This document shows positions 1-8,012 of a stretch of 64,000 nucleotides of DNA, one piece after another; position 1 is the first letter of the stretch; each line of letters begins with the position of its first letter. Under the pieces are notes generated by a model. That model did not search any database and was not told the DNA's origin. It saw nothing but the letters and a program-made list of their open reading frames with translations. A program made the translations under genes and the position numbers. The DNA is taken from NCBI RefSeq assembly GCF_041020765.1, contig NZ_JBEUEJ010000005.1, one strand, 5' to 3'. The DNA comes from Kineococcus terrestris (GTDB taxonomy: Bacteria; Actinomycetota; Actinomycetes; Actinomycetales; Kineococcaceae).

Positions 1-191
1 CGCTCGGTCTTCGCCGCGATCGCCGACAGCAGGTTCCACGTGAACGCGGAGTGGCCCTGCACGTCCAGCCACGGGTGGAAGTGGTCGCTCATCTCGACGA
101 AGTCGTAGCCGGCCTCCTCGGCGGCCACGGCCTGGCGGATGATCTCCTTCGGCCCGAAGGCCTCGGTGGCGAGCTTGTAGCCGATCTGCAC
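1..191 (-). CDS. F420-dependent LLM-class oxidoreductase, N-terminal part
   Basis: Only the first 63 codons lie in the window; the rest is beyond base 1. The reading starts MQIGYKLATEAFGP and contains DHFHPWLDVQGHSAF, typical of the actinobacterial flavin/F420-dependent oxidoreductase group related to F420-dependent glucose-6-phosphate dehydrogenase. The family has a luciferase-like TIM barrel and transfers hydride between F420 and an organic substrate; the substrate here cannot be told. The GTG start at 191 is preceded by a purine-rich GGAGACGGGAGACG ribosome-binding region. It reads away from the next gene, which is on the same strand and upstream of it, so the two could be cotranscribed. 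Confidence 0.75.
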   Translation of the reverse strand, partial: MQIGYKLATEAFGPKEIIRQAVAAEEAGYDFVEMSDHFHPWLDVQGHSAFTWNLLSAIAAKTE

Positions 192-248
192 GGACGTCTC
201 CCGTCTCCTCGGTCGTGACGAGACGGGCCTACCCGGTGCGCGGACCGT

Positions 249-2123
249 TCATGCGCTCCAGCGCGACTGAGCCGCCAGGCGCACCGCGGCGTCGGTGCCG
301 CCGAACCCGCGGTGCGTCCCCGTGCGCTGCACGACCTCCACGAACAGCCCGCCCGTCAGCGAGGCCGTGTAGAAGTGCAGCAGCTCCCCGTCGGCGTCCC
401 GCTCGTACAGCACCGACGCCTCCCGCAGCTCGGCGAGCCGCTCGGCCTCCAGCCCGTACCGGTCCGCGAGGTCGTCGTAGTAGTTGCCCGGCACGGCCAG
501 CAGCCGCCCGCCGCCCGCCGCCACGGCGCGGGCCGCGGCCACCGCGTCGGGCGTGCGGAACGCCACGTGCCCGGCCACGACGGCGCGCCCGCGCAGCGCC
601 GCGCCGGAGGGGCCCACGTTCAGCACGACGCTGAGGTCGGCGGCCGGGTCGGTCAGGGCCCGGCTGCGCACCAGCCCGTGCGGGCCGGCGACCTCCGTGC
701 CGGGCAGCGCCTCCAGCCCCACCACGGCCTGGAAGAACAGGCTCGCGGTGTCGAACTCCCCGAACCGCTGCGGCAGCGCGACGTGGTCCACGCCCGTCAG
801 CACCGGGCCGTGGGCGACCGCGGGCGGCGCCGCCGTGAAGTCGCCCAGCCAGCTGTCGTCCGGCGGGCAGAACTGCAGCCACGTCCCGTCCGGCGCCTCC
901 AGGGACGGGATGTCCGCCTCGCCCGGGCCCACCGGCCGCGCCACCACGGGCGCCAGGAGCCGGCGCGCGCGCTGCTCCAGCGCCACCGGCTGCGGCGTGC
1001 GCAGCCCCAGCGCGGAGATCCGCGCCCCGCCCGTGCCGCCGGCCGCGTCCTGCGCCCCCGCCGCGCGGGCGTTGACGACCACGCGCACCGGCCCGTTGCG
1101 CCACAGCGTCACCGGGGCGCTGCGGTGCAGGCCCTCGCGCGCGAACCCGAGCCGCTGCAGCAGCTCCGACGCCTCCGCCTCGACGGGCCCGGGGGCGGCG
1201 ACCTCGGTGAACGCCCAGCCCGCCGGGGCGGGCGCCGCCGGCAGCGGGCGCACGGCCGCGCGCACCACCTCCCGGCGCGGCCCCCCGCCGTCCCCGCCGT
1301 CCGAGCCGTCCCCGGCCGAGCGGTGCACGACGTCCGCCAGCCGCCGCAGCGAGCGCAGCCCGTCCACGGCCGTGCGCCGCGGGTCCGTCTGGCGGAAGAC
1401 GTCGTTGAACACCTCCAGCGACAGCGGCCCGGCGTACCCGGTGGCCAGCACGGCCGCCGTGAACCCCGCCACGTCCAGGTCGCCCTGCCCGGGGAAGCAG
1501 CGGAAGTGCCGGCTCCACGGCAGCACGTCCATCGACAGCCGCGGCGCGTCCGCCAGCTGAAGGAAGAACACCTCCTCGCCGCGCACGTCGGCCAGGCCGG
1601 CCGTGTCGTCGCCGCGGGACAGGACGTGGAAGGAGTCCAGGCACACGCCCAGGTGCTCGTGCCCGGCCGCCCGGACCACCCGCAGGGAGTGCCGGTAGTC
1701 GGCCACGTGCCGGCCCCACGCCAGCGCCTCGTACGCCAGCCGCACGCCCTCCTCGCGGGCCACGTCCGCCAGGGCGGCCAGCTGCCCGGCCAGGCGGTCG
1801 TCGTCGCCGACCGCGTCCTCGCCCACGGCGCTGCACACCAGGAGCAGGTCGGTGCCCAGCGCGCGGGCCGTGCGCGCCTTGCGGCGCAACCGCTCGCGGG
1901 TGCGGGCGACCGCCGCCGGGTCGGTGGAGTCCGGTTCGCGGAACGGCTGGGCGAGCGCCACGGCCAGGCCGAGGTCGGCGGCCAGGCGGCGCACGTCCGC
2001 CGGCGGCAGCGGGCACGCCACGAGGTCCGGCTCGAAGACCTCCACCGCGTCGAAGCCCGCGGCCGCGGCCGCGCGCAGCTTGTCCTCCAGCGTCCCCGAC
2101 AGGCACACCGTCGCCAGCGACAT
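249..2123 (-). CDS. Bifunctional sugar-phosphate isomerase-like / HPPD-like protein (dehydroshikimate dehydratase type)
   Basis: A 624-residue two-domain protein. Residues 1 to about 270 form a xylose-isomerase-like TIM barrel (VFEPDL near 30, YEALAW near 145, EVFND near 243). The second half is a vicinal-oxygen-chelate domain resembling 4-hydroxyphenylpyruvate dioxygenase, with the expected metal triad His447 (GVDHVAL), His519 (GHVAF) and Glu596 (FVEVVQR). This fusion is the QuiC-type 3-dehydroshikimate dehydratase architecture, which makes protocatechuate from 3-dehydroshikimate in quinate/shikimate catabolism. The ATG at 2123 was chosen because residues upstream are Arg-rich and fit no domain. 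No other quinate or protocatechuate genes are nearby, so substrate assignment is by family only. Confidence 0.85.
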   Translation of the reverse strand: MSLATVCLSGTLEDKLRAAAAAGFDAVEVFEPDLVACPLPPADVRRLAADLGLAVALAQPFREPDSTDPAAVARTRERLRRKARTARALGTDLLLVCSAVGEDAVGDDDRLAGQLAALADVAREEGVRLAYEALAWGRHVADYRHSLRVVRAAGHEHLGVCLDSFHVLSRGDDTAGLADVRGEEVFFLQLADAPRLSMDVLPWSRHFRCFPGQGDLDVAGFTAAVLATGYAGPLSLEVFNDVFRQTDPRRTAVDGLRSLRRLADVVHRSAGDGSDGGDGGGPRREVVRAAVRPLPAAPAPAGWAFTEVAAPGPVEAEASELLQRLGFAREGLHRSAPVTLWRNGPVRVVVNARAAGAQDAAGGTGGARISALGLRTPQPVALEQRARRLLAPVVARPVGPGEADIPSLEAPDGTWLQFCPPDDSWLGDFTAAPPAVAHGPVLTGVDHVALPQRFGEFDTASLFFQAVVGLEALPGTEVAGPHGLVRSRALTDPAADLSVVLNVGPSGAALRGRAVVAGHVAFRTPDAVAAARAVAAGGGRLLAVPGNYYDDLADRYGLEAERLAELREASVLYERDADGELLHFYTASLTGGLFVEVVQRTGTHRGFGGTDAAVRLAAQSRWSA

Positions 2124-2347
2124 CGCCGCGCCTGCCCCCGCGCCCACCCCCGTCACCGGGTGCTCGGCCGTCCGGGTCGTCGCGCCGTCCACGTGGCCCC
2201 TCCCGCGCGCCGCCCTCCGCCGCCCACCGCGCGTGGACGCCCCCCGGCGCGCGGCGCCCAGCCTGGCACGCGAGCGCCCCGGCCGTGCCCCGCGGCGGCC
2301 GGTACCCACCGCCCGGCCCAGCCGCGGGGGTCACGGGCACCTCCTCG

Positions 2348-2353
2348 TACCGT
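2348..2353 (+). promoter_or_regulatory. -10 element TACCGT of the HAD phosphatase gene
   Basis: TACCGT ends six bases before the GTG at 2360. No Shine-Dalgarno sequence precedes that GTG, so transcription probably begins at or next to the start codon (leaderless). The pattern recurs across the window. Confidence 0.5.
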
Positions 2354-2359
2354 GCGGCG

Positions 2360-3055
2360 GTGACCTCCACGCCCGCGTCCCCCTGGGGCCGCCCCTTCGC
2401 CGCCGTCCTCTTCGACATGGACGGCACGCTCGTCGACTCCTCCGCCGCCATCGCGCGCAGCTGGACGACCTGGGCGCTCGAGAGCGGCATCGGCCACGAG
2501 GCGCTGCTGGCCGCGCACGGGCACGGCCGGCCCGCCGCCGAGATCGTGCGCGAGCTCGTCGGCGGCCCGGCGGACGGTCGCGCCGACGAGGAGGCCGTCG
2601 CCCGCGCCAGCGCGCGCATCGACGCCCTCGAGATCGCCGACGTCGACGGCGTCGTGCAGCTGCCCGGCGTGGCCGGCCTGCTCGACGCGCTGCCGGCGCG
2701 CCGGTGGGCCGTGGTGACCAGCTGCGGCAGCGCCCTGGCCGCGGCCCGCATGCGCGCCGGCGCCCTGCCGGAGCCGGGCGCGCTGGTGACCTTCGACGAC
2801 GTCGAGCGCGGCAAGCCCGACCCGGCGTGCTTCCTGCTGGGCGCGCGCCGCCTGGGCGTCGAGGCCGCCGACTGCCTCGTCGTCGAGGACGCCCCCGCCG
2901 GCCTGGCCGCCGCCCGCGCCGCCGGCTGCGCCACCCTCGCCGTGCGCACCACCCACCCGGACGGCCCGCTGGACGCCGACGTGGTCGTGGACCGCCTGTC
3001 GGGCGTGCGGGCCGTCGTGGACGAGCGCGGCGTGCACGTCACCGTCGAGGCCTGA
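2360..3055 (+). CDS. HAD-family sugar-phosphate phosphatase
   Basis: A 231-residue haloacid-dehalogenase-type hydrolase. Motif I is FDMDGTLVD, with the nucleophile and acid at Asp19 and Asp21; motif II is VVTSCGS, motif III the Lys in GKPDP, and motif IV VVEDAPAG. An alpha-helical cap lies between motifs I and II, as in glycerol- or sugar-phosphate phosphatases (subclass IA). It probably removes phosphate from a small sugar or polyol phosphate in the cytoplasm; the substrate cannot be read from sequence. The frame is open further upstream (to 2285), but the GTG at 2360 sits six bases after a TACCGT -10 box and just before the conserved domain. It is divergent from the dehydratase gene and followed by a strong hairpin. 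Confidence 0.85.
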   Translation: MTSTPASPWGRPFAAVLFDMDGTLVDSSAAIARSWTTWALESGIGHEALLAAHGHGRPAAEIVRELVGGPADGRADEEAVARASARIDALEIADVDGVVQLPGVAGLLDALPARRWAVVTSCGSALAAARMRAGALPEPGALVTFDDVERGKPDPACFLLGARRLGVEAADCLVVEDAPAGLAAARAAGCATLAVRTTHPDGPLDADVVVDRLSGVRAVVDERGVHVTVEA

Positions 3056-3101
3056 GCGGGGGCGGTGTAACGCCCGGCGGGGCGAGCGCGATGACGCCCC
3101 T

Positions 3102-3147
3102 GGACCCGGTCGCTGCCCGGACCCCCGAGCGGGCAGCGACCGGGTCC
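3102..3147 (+). terminator. Long hairpin after the HAD gene
   Basis: An 18-bp perfect stem (3102-3119 with 3130-3147) encloses a 10-base loop. It lies between the HAD stop and dapA and has no U-tract, like the other terminators in this window. Confidence 0.75.
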
Positions 3148-3214
3148 TCCCGCGTCCGGGGCGCGTCCGCGTCGGGTCCGGTGAGGTGGCGGGGGAGGTG
3201 CCGCCCCGCGGCGG

Positions 3215-3220
3215 TAGCCT
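3215..3220 (+). promoter_or_regulatory. -10 element TAGCCT of dapA
   Basis: TAGCCT lies seven bases before the dapA ATG, with no ribosome-binding site between. This predicts a leaderless dapA-rnj transcript. Confidence 0.5.
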
Positions 3221-3227
3221 CGGGGGC

Positions 3228-4202
3228 ATGCCGACCGCCACCGCGCCGACACCACCGCGCCCCTTCGGAGCGGTGCTGTCCGCGATGGTCACCCCCTTCG
3301 CGGACGACGGCGCCCTGGACACCGCGGCCGCCGCTGAGCTGGCCGTCCGCCTCGTCGACGAGGAGGGCCACGACGGCCTCGTCGTCAGCGGGACCACCGG
3401 CGAGTCGCCCACCACCTCCGACGCCGAGAAGGACCGGCTGCTGCGCGCCGTCCTCGAGGCCGTCGGCGACCGCGCCTCCGTCGTGGCCGGCGCGGGGACC
3501 AACGACACCGCCCACAGCGTCGAGCTCGCCCGCGCCGCCGAGCGCGCCGGCGCCCACGGCCTGCTCGTGGTGACGCCCTACTACTCCAAGCCGCCCCAGC
3601 CGGCGCTGCTGCAGCACTTCCGCACCGTCGCCGACGCCACCGGCCTGCCGGTCATGCTCTACGACATCCCCGGCCGCGCCGGCGTCGCCATCGCCACCGA
3701 GACGCTCGTGCGCGCCGCCGAGCACCCGCGGATCGTCGCCGTCAAGGACGCCAAGAGCGACCTCGTCGCCACCTCCCACGTCCTGGCCCGCACCGACCTG
3801 GCCTGGTACTCCGGCGAGGACGCCCTGAACCTGGCGCTCCTCGCGCACGGCGCCTCCGGGATCGTCAGCGTCGTCGGGCACGTCGCCGGCCGCGCCTACG
3901 CCCGGATGGTCGCCGCGGTCGACGCCGGCGACCTCGCCACCGCCCGCGCCGTGCACACCGAACTGCTGCCCGTCGTGCGCGGGATCATGGAGCGCACGCA
4001 GGGCGTCGTCGCCGTCAAGGCCGCCCTCGAGCTGCTCGGCGTCACCCGCAACCGCGTCGTGCGCGCCCCCCTGCTCGCCGCCACCGAGGAGGAGGTCGCC
4101 GTCCTCGCCGCCGACCTCGCCGGGGCGCGCGGGTCCCTCATCGCTTCCAGCACCACCCACCACCCGGTCGCGGCCACCACGGCCGCAGGAGGAGCCGCAT
4201 GA
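3228..4202 (+). CDS. dapA: 4-hydroxy-tetrahydrodipicolinate synthase DapA
   Basis: A 324-residue class I aldolase that condenses pyruvate with aspartate semialdehyde, the committed step to diaminopimelate and lysine. The (beta/alpha)8 barrel shows VSGTTGES at 53-60 (pyruvate-binding loop), Tyr145 in MLYDIPG and the Schiff-base Lys173 in IVAVKDAKSD. Length is slightly above the usual 290-300 because of a short N-terminal extension and a polar tail. The ATG at 3228 fits the -10 box and the beginning of homology. The stop overlaps the rnj start by four bases (ATGA), the usual actinobacterial dapA-rnj arrangement. The partner enzyme dapF is also in this window, at 33.8 kb. Confidence 0.97.
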   Translation: MPTATAPTPPRPFGAVLSAMVTPFADDGALDTAAAAELAVRLVDEEGHDGLVVSGTTGESPTTSDAEKDRLLRAVLEAVGDRASVVAGAGTNDTAHSVELARAAERAGAHGLLVVTPYYSKPPQPALLQHFRTVADATGLPVMLYDIPGRAGVAIATETLVRAAEHPRIVAVKDAKSDLVATSHVLARTDLAWYSGEDALNLALLAHGASGIVSVVGHVAGRAYARMVAAVDAGDLATARAVHTELLPVVRGIMERTQGVVAVKAALELLGVTRNRVVRAPLLAATEEEVAVLAADLAGARGSLIASSTTHHPVAATTAAGGAA

Positions 4203-5884
4203 GCCACCCCCACCCCGAGCTGACGAGCCCGCCCCCGCTGGCCGACGGCGCGCTGCGCGTCGTCGGCCTCGGCGGCCTGGGCGAGGTCGGGCGCAACATG
4301 ACGGTGTTCGAGCACCGCGGGAAGCTGCTCGTCGTCGACTGCGGCGTCCTCTTCCCCGAGGACCACCAGCCCGGCGTCGACCTGATCCTGCCGGACTTCG
4401 GCCACATCGCCGACCGCCTCGACGACGTCGTGGCCGTCGTCCTCACCCACGGGCACGAGGACCACATCGGCGCCGTGCCCTACCTGCTGCGGATGCGCCC
4501 GGACATCCCGCTGCTGGGCTCGCAGCTGACGCTGGCCCTCATCGAGGCCAAGCTCAAGGAGCACCGCATCCGGCCGTTCACGCACGCGGTCAAGGAGGGG
4601 CAGACCGAGCAGCTCGGCCCCTTCTCGTGCGAGTTCATCGCCGTCAACCACTCCATCCCCGACGCGCTCGCCGTGGCGATCCGCACCGACGCCGGCCTCG
4701 TCCTGCACACCGGCGACTTCAAGATGGACCAGCTCCCGCTCGACGGGCGCATCACCGACCTGCGCGCCTTCGCCCGCCTCGGCGAGGAGGGCGTGGACCT
4801 GTTCTGCGTGGACTCCACCAACGCCGAGGTGCCCGGGTTCACCGCCCCCGAGCGCGACATCGGCCCCGTGCTGGAGCAGCTGTTCGGCCGCGCCGAGCGG
4901 CGCATCATCGTGGCCTCCTTCGCCAGCCACGTGCACCGCGTCCAGCAGGTCCTGCACGCCGCCGACGCGCACGGGCGCAAGGTCGCCCTCGTCGGGCGCT
5001 CCATGGTCCGCAACATGGGCATCGCCGCCGACCTCGGCTACCTCGACGTGCCCCCGGGCGTGCTCATCGACCTCAAGCAGGTCGACGACCTGCCCGAGGA
5101 CCGCGTCGTCCTCATGTGCACCGGCTCGCAGGGCGAGCCGATGGCGGCCCTGTCGCGGATGGCCAACCGCGACCACCGCATCTCCGTCAACGCCGGCGAC
5201 ACGGTGGTGCTGGCCAGCTCCCTCATCCCGGGCAACGAGAACGCGGTGTACCGCGTCATCAACGGCCTGGCCCGCCTCGGCGCCACCGTCGTGCACCAGC
5301 AGAGCGCGAAGATCCACGTCTCCGGGCACGCCAGCGCCGGGGAGCTCCTGTACTGCTACAACATCCTGCGGCCGAAGAACGTCATGCCCGTGCACGGCGA
5401 GTACCGGCACCTCATCGCCAACGGTGACCTGGCGGTGAGGACCGGCGTCCCGCGCGAGCGCGTCGTCATCGCCGAGGACGGCGTCGTCGTCGACCTCGTC
5501 GACGGCAGGGCCAGCATCACCGGTGCCGTGCCCGTCGGGTACGTCTACGTCGACGGCTCCAGCGTCGGGGAGATCACCGAGGCGGACCTGAAGGACCGCC
5601 GCATCCTCGGCGAGGAGGGGTTCATCTCCATCTTCGTCGCCGTGGACTCGGTCACCGGCAAGGTCGTCTCCGGGCCGGAGTTCAACGCCCGCGGGTTCAT
5701 CGGCGACGGCGACGACCGCTTCGCCGGCATCCGCTCGAAGGTCGAGGCCGCGCTGAACGAGGCCTCCACCGGGCCGGTGGACACCTACCAGCTGCAGCAG
5801 ATCGTGCGCCGCACCGTCGGCACCTGGGTCAGCCAGAAGCACCGCCGCCGGCCGATGATCGTGCCGGTCGTCGTCACCGCCTGA
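4199..5884 (+). CDS. rnj: Ribonuclease J
   Basis: A 561-residue metallo-beta-lactamase/beta-CASP ribonuclease with 5'-3' exonuclease and endonuclease activity in mRNA turnover and rRNA maturation. The dinuclear zinc motif LTHGHEDHIG gives His84, His86, Asp88 and His89; further ligands are in NHSIPD and HTGDFKMD. The beta-CASP region includes SSLIPGNENAV, and HVSGHAS supplies a late conserved His. The C-terminal domain (about 450-561) ends in the basic KHRRRP tail. Length matches actinobacterial RNase J (about 560). The start overlaps the dapA stop, and an AGGAGGA ribosome-binding site lies inside the end of dapA, implying translational coupling. Confidence 0.97.
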   Translation: MSHPHPELTSPPPLADGALRVVGLGGLGEVGRNMTVFEHRGKLLVVDCGVLFPEDHQPGVDLILPDFGHIADRLDDVVAVVLTHGHEDHIGAVPYLLRMRPDIPLLGSQLTLALIEAKLKEHRIRPFTHAVKEGQTEQLGPFSCEFIAVNHSIPDALAVAIRTDAGLVLHTGDFKMDQLPLDGRITDLRAFARLGEEGVDLFCVDSTNAEVPGFTAPERDIGPVLEQLFGRAERRIIVASFASHVHRVQQVLHAADAHGRKVALVGRSMVRNMGIAADLGYLDVPPGVLIDLKQVDDLPEDRVVLMCTGSQGEPMAALSRMANRDHRISVNAGDTVVLASSLIPGNENAVYRVINGLARLGATVVHQQSAKIHVSGHASAGELLYCYNILRPKNVMPVHGEYRHLIANGDLAVRTGVPRERVVIAEDGVVVDLVDGRASITGAVPVGYVYVDGSSVGEITEADLKDRRILGEEGFISIFVAVDSVTGKVVSGPEFNARGFIGDGDDRFAGIRSKVEAALNEASTGPVDTYQLQQIVRRTVGTWVSQKHRRRPMIVPVVVTA

Positions 5885-5904
5885 CGCCCGCAGCGCGTCC
5901 GTCC

Positions 5905-5940
5905 CGGGACCCCGCCGACCACCCGGTCGGCGGGGTCCCG
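5905..5940 (+). terminator. Terminator hairpin of the dapA-rnj operon
   Basis: A 16-bp perfect stem (5905-5920 with 5925-5940) closes a four-base loop (ACCC) 20 bases after the rnj stop. No U-tract follows. Confidence 0.85.
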
Positions 5941-6161
5941 CCGTTCCCGGGTCCCCGCGCGCGGTGCCCCCCGCAGCTGTGACGGTGCCTGACCGGAGCG
6001 TGCCGGCGGGTGGGGAGGACGGGTGGAACCGGCGTCGCGGTGGTGCGCCGTCCGGGTCGCGCGGTCGCTCGCGCGCCGTGCGCGCCCCGCACCGCTGCGT
6101 AGGTTCGCGCACCGCGCCCGCCGGTGGCGCCCGCACCGTCCGCAGATCCCCGGAGAACCCC

Positions 6162-7145
6162 GTGACCCACCTCCCGACGTCCGTCCCGCGCGCCCTCGGC
6201 GGCGGCGGCCTGCTCGTCGTCGGCGCCGCGCTCGGCATCGCTCTCAGCGCCGGCGCCTCCGCCCTCGTCCGCGCCGACGAGCGTCCCGCCGCGCTCGCCG
6301 CTCCCGCGGTGGCGCCCGCCGCCGCCACCGGTGCCGCGACCGGCGCGACCTCCGCGCCCGCGGCCGCCGGTGCGGCCGGCGCGGCCGGTGAGCCGTCCCC
6401 CCGCGGCGCGGGCGCGACCACCACCGCCGTCCCGGTGGCCGGTGCGTCCACCACCGTCCCGGGGCCCGTGCCCAGCGCCTCCTGGGGGTCCGCGGACCCC
6501 GGGTGGGGTCCCTCGCCCGCCACCGCCGTCGTGGCGGCCGCCGTGCCCGTCGTGCCCGCCGTGCCCGCCGTGCCCGCCGTGCCCGCCGTGCCCGTCGTGC
6601 CCGTCGTGCCCGTCGTGCCCGTCGTGCCCGTCGTGCCCGTCGTGCCCGTCGTGCCTGCCGTGGTGCCCGCTCCCGCGACCGCGGTGCCGGGTCCCGTCGC
6701 CGCTACCGCGCCCGTCGCGCCGCCCGCTCGCCCGGCGCCCCGGCCCGCGCGTCCGGCCGTTCCCGTGCTGCCGCTCCCGGTCGTGCCGGTCCTGCCCGCT
6801 CCTGTGGTGACCGTGCCGGTGGTGCCGGCACCGGTCGCCACCGAGCCGCTCGCACCGCAGGAGCCGGTCGTGGAGGAGCCGGTCGTGGAGGAGCCGGTCG
6901 TGGAGGAGCCGGTCGTGGAGGAGCCGGTCGTGGAGGAGCCGGTCGTGGAGGAGCCGGTGACCGAGGACCCGGTGGCCGAGGACCCGGTGGCCGAGGAGCC
7001 GGTGGCCGAGGAGCCGGTGGCCGAGCAGCCCGAGGAGGTCGACCCGACCGCCCCCGACGCGGCGCCGCTGCCCGCGACGGGGTCAGAGGACGGACAGCCC
7101 GAGACGCTCGACGAGCAGGTGCAGGGCGCGCCGGCCGGCGCGTGA
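6162..7145 (+). CDS. Repeat-rich secreted protein with LPATG motif but no anchor helix
   Basis: No family recognised. The 327-residue protein starts at GTG 6162, six bases after a GGAG-type site. Residues about 8-35 form a signal-like hydrophobic stretch (LLVVGAALGIALSAGAS), followed by an Ala/Thr/Pro-rich linker. Then come 13 copies of VP[V/A] and, later, 11 acidic pentapeptides of the EPVVE/EPVAE type. It ends with APLPATGSEDG and a polar tail. LPATG matches the sortase signal, but the hydrophobic helix and basic tail that should follow are absent. The last 63 bases overlap, tail to tail, the 3' end of the glutaminase gene. Probably an extended cell-wall-spanning protein, secreted but not sortase-anchored as read; a frameshift or truncation is possible. 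Confidence 0.6.
   Translation: MTHLPTSVPRALGGGGLLVVGAALGIALSAGASALVRADERPAALAAPAVAPAAATGAATGATSAPAAAGAAGAAGEPSPRGAGATTTAVPVAGASTTVPGPVPSASWGSADPGWGPSPATAVVAAAVPVVPAVPAVPAVPAVPVVPVVPVVPVVPVVPVVPVVPAVVPAPATAVPGPVAATAPVAPPARPAPRPARPAVPVLPLPVVPVLPAPVVTVPVVPAPVATEPLAPQEPVVEEPVVEEPVVEEPVVEEPVVEEPVVEEPVTEDPVAEDPVAEEPVAEEPVAEQPEEVDPTAPDAAPLPATGSEDGQPETLDEQVQGAPAGA
6543..6659 (+). repeat. 13 tandem 9-bp repeats encoding VP[V/A]
   Basis: The unit GTGCCCGTC or GTGCCCGCC is repeated 13 times in frame; the last copy is GTGCCTGCC. Almost no synonymous change between copies suggests recent expansion by slippage. Confidence 0.9.
6861..7025 (+). repeat. 11 tandem 15-bp repeats encoding acidic Pro-rich pentapeptides
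   Basis: Six identical units (GAGCCGGTCGTGGAG) are followed by five variants (EPVTE, DPVAE, EPVAE). All stay in frame. The likely role is an extended negatively charged spacer. Confidence 0.9.
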
Positions 7146-8012
7146 GTTGCCCGACGGGTCCAGCGGCGGGGACCACACGCTCACCCCGAGCCGGCCGGGC
7201 ACGTCGCCGACGATCGCCCCGGACACCCCGCTCTTGCAGGGGATGCCCACTTCGTAGGCGAACTGCCCGGCCGAGTCGTACGTGCCGGTGGTGAGCATGA
7301 CGGCGTTGATCCGCCGCGCGAGCTGCTCGGAGACCACCCGCCGGCCCGTGCGCGGGTCGACGCCGTCGTTGGCCAGGAACCGCACGGCCCGCGCCAGGCG
7401 GTGGCAGTCCACCAGCGCCGACGACTGCCGGGTGTAGAGGGCCATGACCTCGTCGACGTCGTGGTGGACGTTGCCGAAGGAGCTCATCAGGTAGGCCATC
7501 GAGGCGTTGCGGTGACCGCGGCGCCCCTCAGCCGCCAGGACCTCCTCGTCCACCGCGACGTCGGCGCCCGTCAGGTCGGCGATCAGCCCGCTCAGCTCCG
7601 CCCACGGGTCGTCGCAGCAGTCCAGCAGCACGTCGCAGACCACGAGGGCGCCGGAGTTGATGAAGGGGTTGCGGGGGCGGCCGCCCTCCTGCTCCAGCTG
7701 GATGAGGGAGTTGTACGGGTCGCCGGACGGCTCGCGGCCCACCCGCTCGAACAGGTCCTCGCCGACCTTCTGCAGCGCCAGCGTCAGCGCGAACACCTTC
7801 GCGATGCTCTGCACGGGGAAGGGGTGCTCGGCGTCGCCGGTGGAGACCTCCTCGCCGTCCAGGCGGGCCACGGCCAGCCCGAAGCGGCCGGCGTCCTCGC
7901 CGCCGTGCTCCTCGTGCTCCTCGTCACCGGGGCGCGGGCGGACCTCCTCGGCGACCTCGGCGAGCACGGCCTCCAGGTCGCCGGGGTCGTGCTCGCGGGC
8001 GCGGTGGCTCAC
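7083..8012 (-). CDS. glsA: Glutaminase
   Basis: A 309-residue serine-dependent glutaminase that hydrolyses glutamine to glutamate and ammonia. The beta-lactamase-like fold shows the catalytic pair Ser69 and Lys72 in VQSIAKVF, plus NPFINSGAL, the Tyr in MLTTGTYDSAG, and the glycine-rich PCKSGVSG loop. Length is normal (about 305-310). The GTG start at 8012 overlaps the stop of the upstream DUF1028 gene (GTGA), so the two are translationally coupled. The 3' end overlaps the repeat-protein gene on the other strand by 63 bases with no terminator between. Confidence 0.95.
   Translation of the reverse strand: MSHRAREHDPGDLEAVLAEVAEEVRPRPGDEEHEEHGGEDAGRFGLAVARLDGEEVSTGDAEHPFPVQSIAKVFALTLALQKVGEDLFERVGREPSGDPYNSLIQLEQEGGRPRNPFINSGALVVCDVLLDCCDDPWAELSGLIADLTGADVAVDEEVLAAEGRRGHRNASMAYLMSSFGNVHHDVDEVMALYTRQSSALVDCHRLARAVRFLANDGVDPRTGRRVVSEQLARRINAVMLTTGTYDSAGQFAYEVGIPCKSGVSGAIVGDVPGRLGVSVWSPPLDPSGNSRAGRRALHLLVERLGLSVL

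Noticed and set aside
3896..6841. A 981-codon minus-strand open frame across rnj and the repeat gene
   Set aside because: Low-complexity Gly/Thr and Asp/His/Val translation opposite confirmed genes; no start site or domain.
6861..7025. Regular repeats that might be a CRISPR array
   Set aside because: Units are contiguous, in frame and without unique spacers; no cas gene is present.
7066..7085. LPATG as a working sortase signal
   Set aside because: No hydrophobic segment or basic tail follows in this frame, so the motif alone cannot anchor the protein.
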